DNA of 7,317 bases from Pseudomonadota bacterium (GTDB lineage Bacteria; Pseudomonadota; Gammaproteobacteria; Steroidobacterales; Steroidobacteraceae), in contig JAKAZP010000128.1 in NCBI GenBank assembly GCA_021815905.1, positions 1-7,317 on the forward strand, written 5' to 3'. Within the stretch, counting starts at the first letter, position 1. Each line of letters begins with the position of its first letter. Both the position numbers and the translations under genes were made by a program. Under the pieces are notes generated by a model. The model searched no databases and was not told the origin of the DNA. It worked only from the letters and a program-made list of their open reading frames with translations. This document shows positions 6,115-7,317 of the stretch, piece by piece.

Positions 6115-6255
6115 TCAGCGTCCGTGCCGTGCCAGCTGGCGCTTGAGCGCGAGGATGCGAGTCTTCAGGTCTTCGCTCTCCGCCTGCGAGGCTTTCAGTC
6201 GTCCGACCAGGTACGCAACCACGGCAGCGAGACAGACAATGAGCGCGACTTTCAC
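6115..6255 (-). CDS. 46-residue single-pass membrane protein with charged helical tail
   Basis: GTG start at 6255 overlaps the stop of the preceding gene (GTGA), with AAGG 6 bases upstream (AAGGTGACGTGA). The product has a hydrophobic segment at residues 3-18 (VALIVCLAAVVAYLVG), then a highly charged stretch RLKASQAESEDLKTRILALK and QLARHGR. Leucines and isoleucine at 30, 34, 37 and 41 suggest an amphipathic or coiled-coil helix. The likely topology is a short N terminus, one inner-membrane helix, and a cytoplasmic coil able to pair with a partner. The plausible partner is the similarly charged, helical 120-residue product of the overlapping upstream gene. No family is recognised. The clean hydrophobic-then-coiled architecture and the coupled start argue that it is real despite its size. 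Confidence 0.6.
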   Translation of the reverse strand: MKVALIVCLAAVVAYLVGRLKASQAESEDLKTRILALKRQLARHGR

Positions 6256-6614
6256 GTCACCTTGCTCGTATCATCGGTCGGGACGATTGCCGCGTCTCCG
6301 TTGCTGCGCGCCAAGCGCCGCTGCTGCTCCTCGCGCACTTGGTCAAGCGCGAGATCGGTTTGACGCGCGACAATGCCGATCAAGCGGTGATTTGCGTCGC
6401 GAGGCAGCCTTAGTCCGTGTCGCCGCTCCCAGATGCGGATGCGCTCTGCGGGCGTATTGCGCTCGGAAGTCTGCTCCAGGATCTCCTGCCGCCTGCGTTC
6501 CAGCCGCTCACTCTCCTCCAGGGCGATGCGCGCCCGGTGATCCGTCATCCAGTTGCCGGAGGATGTCGCCGCCGGCTCAGGATACCGGCCATCAGTTACA
6601 CGGTCGAACGCCAT
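6252..6614 (-). CDS. Hypothetical 120-residue charged helical protein
   Basis: Soluble, no signal or membrane segment. Residues 26-58 are rich in Glu and Arg (ALEESERLERRRQEILEQTS) and probably form a long helix. Residues 56-100 form a compact-looking module, AERIRIWERRHGLRLPRD then IGIVARQTDLALDQVREEQ, which resembles a conserved hypothetical protein module seen in proteobacteria. I cannot name a family. The second half has the look of a small helix-turn-helix (QTDLALDQVREEQQRR), but this is inference. The ATG at 6614 is preferred because GGAG lies 5 bases upstream; the frame is open to 6650, and a later ATG at 6548 is possible. It overlaps the 46-residue membrane gene by 4 bases and is probably cotranscribed with it. 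Confidence 0.7.
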   Translation of the reverse strand: MAFDRVTDGRYPEPAATSSGNWMTDHRARIALEESERLERRRQEILEQTSERNTPAERIRIWERRHGLRLPRDANHRLIGIVARQTDLALDQVREEQQRRLARSNGDAAIVPTDDTSKVT

Positions 6615-6637
6615 AAATGCTCCAGAAGTGCGGGCGC

Positions 6638-6646
6638 ATAGTAGCA
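6638..6646 (-). promoter_or_regulatory. Possible extended -10 promoter for the two small genes
   Basis: Minus strand reads TGC-TACTAT, an extended -10 element, with a start expected near 6630 and the GGAG ribosome site at 6623-6620 inside a leader of about 15 bases. No good -35 is present, which extended -10 promoters can tolerate. TTGATCAA at 6683-6690 is an 8-base palindrome upstream, but it lacks the 4-base spacer of an FNR site. Confidence 0.3.
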
Positions 6647-6696
6647 GCATTGCGCCGATCGGTGTTGCGGCGCGCGGCGCGTTTGATCAACTCATC

Positions 6697-7071
6697 TCAG
6701 CGCTCGAGCACCTCCCGTACCGCCGCGTCGCTGGGCTTCACCATGTGTCGCCCGAAGCCCGAGACACGCGGATGCTGCCGGACCGGATGGCCGCCTTGCC
6801 CGGTCAAGGCGATCAGTCTCGTGTGCTGAAGCTGCGGATGCTGATGCAGAAGGGTCGCGAGCTCGTAGCTCGCCCATATCCGGCGATTCGATGTCGAAAC
6901 ACATCATGGCCGGCCGGAAGCCGACCGCAGCGCGCCGCGCCGCGGACGCTGCCAGGGGTAATTCGCGCTCTGCGTATGCGTGCAACACTTGCACGAGCGT
7001 CCGTACCGAAGCGGAATCGTCATTCGCGATGAGAACGCTCGCGAGCTGCGCCTCCCCGAATATGACAACAT
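6697..7071 (-). pseudogene. Frameshifted response-regulator receiver domain (CheY-like)
   Basis: Two minus-strand frames joined at about 6871 rebuild one receiver domain. The N-terminal part has VLIANDDSASVRTLVQVLHAY (the acidic pair at DD) and FRPAMMCFDIESPDM (phosphoacceptor D in CFDIE). After a +1 shift the chain continues YELATLLHQHPQLQHTRLIA then LTGQGG (the conserved Thr), SGFGRHMVKPSDAAVREVLE (the conserved Lys in VKPSD), and stops at 6697. The residues needed for phosphotransfer are all still visible, so the shift may be recent. The nearest ATG (7071) is in yet another frame, implying a second lesion near the start, so the upstream limit is uncertain. Proteins of this type commonly accompany hybrid sensor kinases; none is seen here. 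Confidence 0.8.
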
Positions 7072-7163
7072 TGACTCCCCACCGGGACGCCGCGCATCTC
7101 CTGGCTCGGGCTTGGACGGTGCTGCGCCTGCCGCACCGCCTCGTGCCGCGCCGGTGGACTGCG

Positions 7164-7179
7164 CGCCGACTCGTCGGCG
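7164..7179. repeat. 16-base inverted repeat
   Basis: CGCCGAC-TC-GTCGGCG, 7-base arms with a 2-base centre, upstream of the receiver pseudogene. It could be an operator or a hairpin. No T-run adjoins it. Confidence 0.4.
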
Positions 7180-7264
7180 TATGTTGACGGCTCGCTCCGG
7201 CACGGTCGCCGTTCATCATCCTGTTGAACGTACGCGCCTGAGTCATGATGCACGAATGTGGTCA

Positions 7265-7288
7265 CGGCGGCTTGCTTCCCAGCCGCCG
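7265..7288. repeat. Strong GC hairpin near the right edge
   Basis: CGGCGGCT, an 8-base loop, then AGCCGCCG: a perfect 8-pair stem. Neither side is followed by a T-run, so an intrinsic terminator of the usual kind is not supported. It may still mark a transcript end or be a chance GC-rich repeat. Confidence 0.45.
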
Positions 7289-7317
7289 GCTCGATCGCCT
7301 GGTCGAGCTCATATCTG

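Larger units (their letters stand above)
7020..7317 (-). other. Open frame at the right edge, unrecognised
   Basis: A minus-strand frame is open from the edge to a stop at 7020. It begins YELDQAIEPAAGKQAA and continues VTTFVHHDSGAYVQQDD. The first 22 or so codons have the local GC-rich third-position bias, and the rest loses it. It might be the decayed 3' end of a gene lying to the right, but the overlap with the receiver remnant argues against it being intact. No family recognised. Confidence 0.2.

Noticed and set aside
5756..6616. 286-residue plus-strand open frame
   Set aside because: Antisense to the two small minus-strand genes and the sigma remnant, Arg/Ser/Ala-rich, no ribosome site or recognisable domain.
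6683..6690. FNR-like palindrome TTGATCAA
   Set aside because: The two halves are joined without the required 4-base spacer.
1..7317. CRISPR arrays, tRNA or rRNA genes, insertion sequences
   Set aside because: No regularly spaced repeats, no tRNA T-arm with matching acceptor stem, no rRNA sequence, and no transposase or terminal inverted repeats were seen on either strand.

Overview
This is a GC-rich window from a bacterium, most likely a beta- or gammaproteobacterium. The gene families (quinol-oxidising NO reductase, NnrS, DUF3079, an ECF41/ECF56-like sigma factor beside a YCII protein) and the strongly GC-biased third codon positions fit that. No 16S or other taxonomic marker is present, so the placement is inferred.

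Layout. Left edge (1-163): no gene. It holds a GC-rich palindrome and a perfect leftward TATAAT box close to the edge. 164-1445, minus strand: a two-gene operon, a YCII/DGPF-type small protein followed by an ECF sigma factor with a SnoaL-like C-terminal domain. A promoter resembling the ECF41 consensus lies just upstream. 1446-1742: divergent intergenic region. 1743-5514, plus strand: a compact nitric-oxide detoxification operon, single-subunit quinol NO reductase (norB/norZ type), nnrS overlapping it by 4 bases, and a 68-residue cysteine-containing DUF3079 protein 23 bases further on. 5515-6114: no intact gene, but it contains a decayed C-terminal fragment of a second sigma factor closely related to the one at 164-1045 and in the same orientation. 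6115-6614, minus strand: two small overlapping genes, a 120-residue charged helical protein of unknown function and a 46-residue single-pass membrane protein. 6697-7071, minus strand: a frameshifted receiver-domain (CheY-like) pseudogene. The right edge holds two strong inverted repeats and no identifiable intact gene.

How the parts work together. NorB reduces NO to N2O with quinol electrons, and NnrS is known to protect against nitrosative stress. DUF3079 has no known function, but its position and its four clustered cysteines make a metal- or NO-related role a reasonable guess. No NO sensor (NorR, NsrR, NNR/DNR) is encoded here and I find no convincing binding site for one. No other denitrification reductase is present, so the operon looks like a stand-alone detoxification module. 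The module sits between one intact and one decayed sigma-factor copy, while the right third shows other signs of decay (frameshifted receiver domain, truncated sigma copy, a long stretch without genes). This suggests a region remodelled by deletion or insertion.
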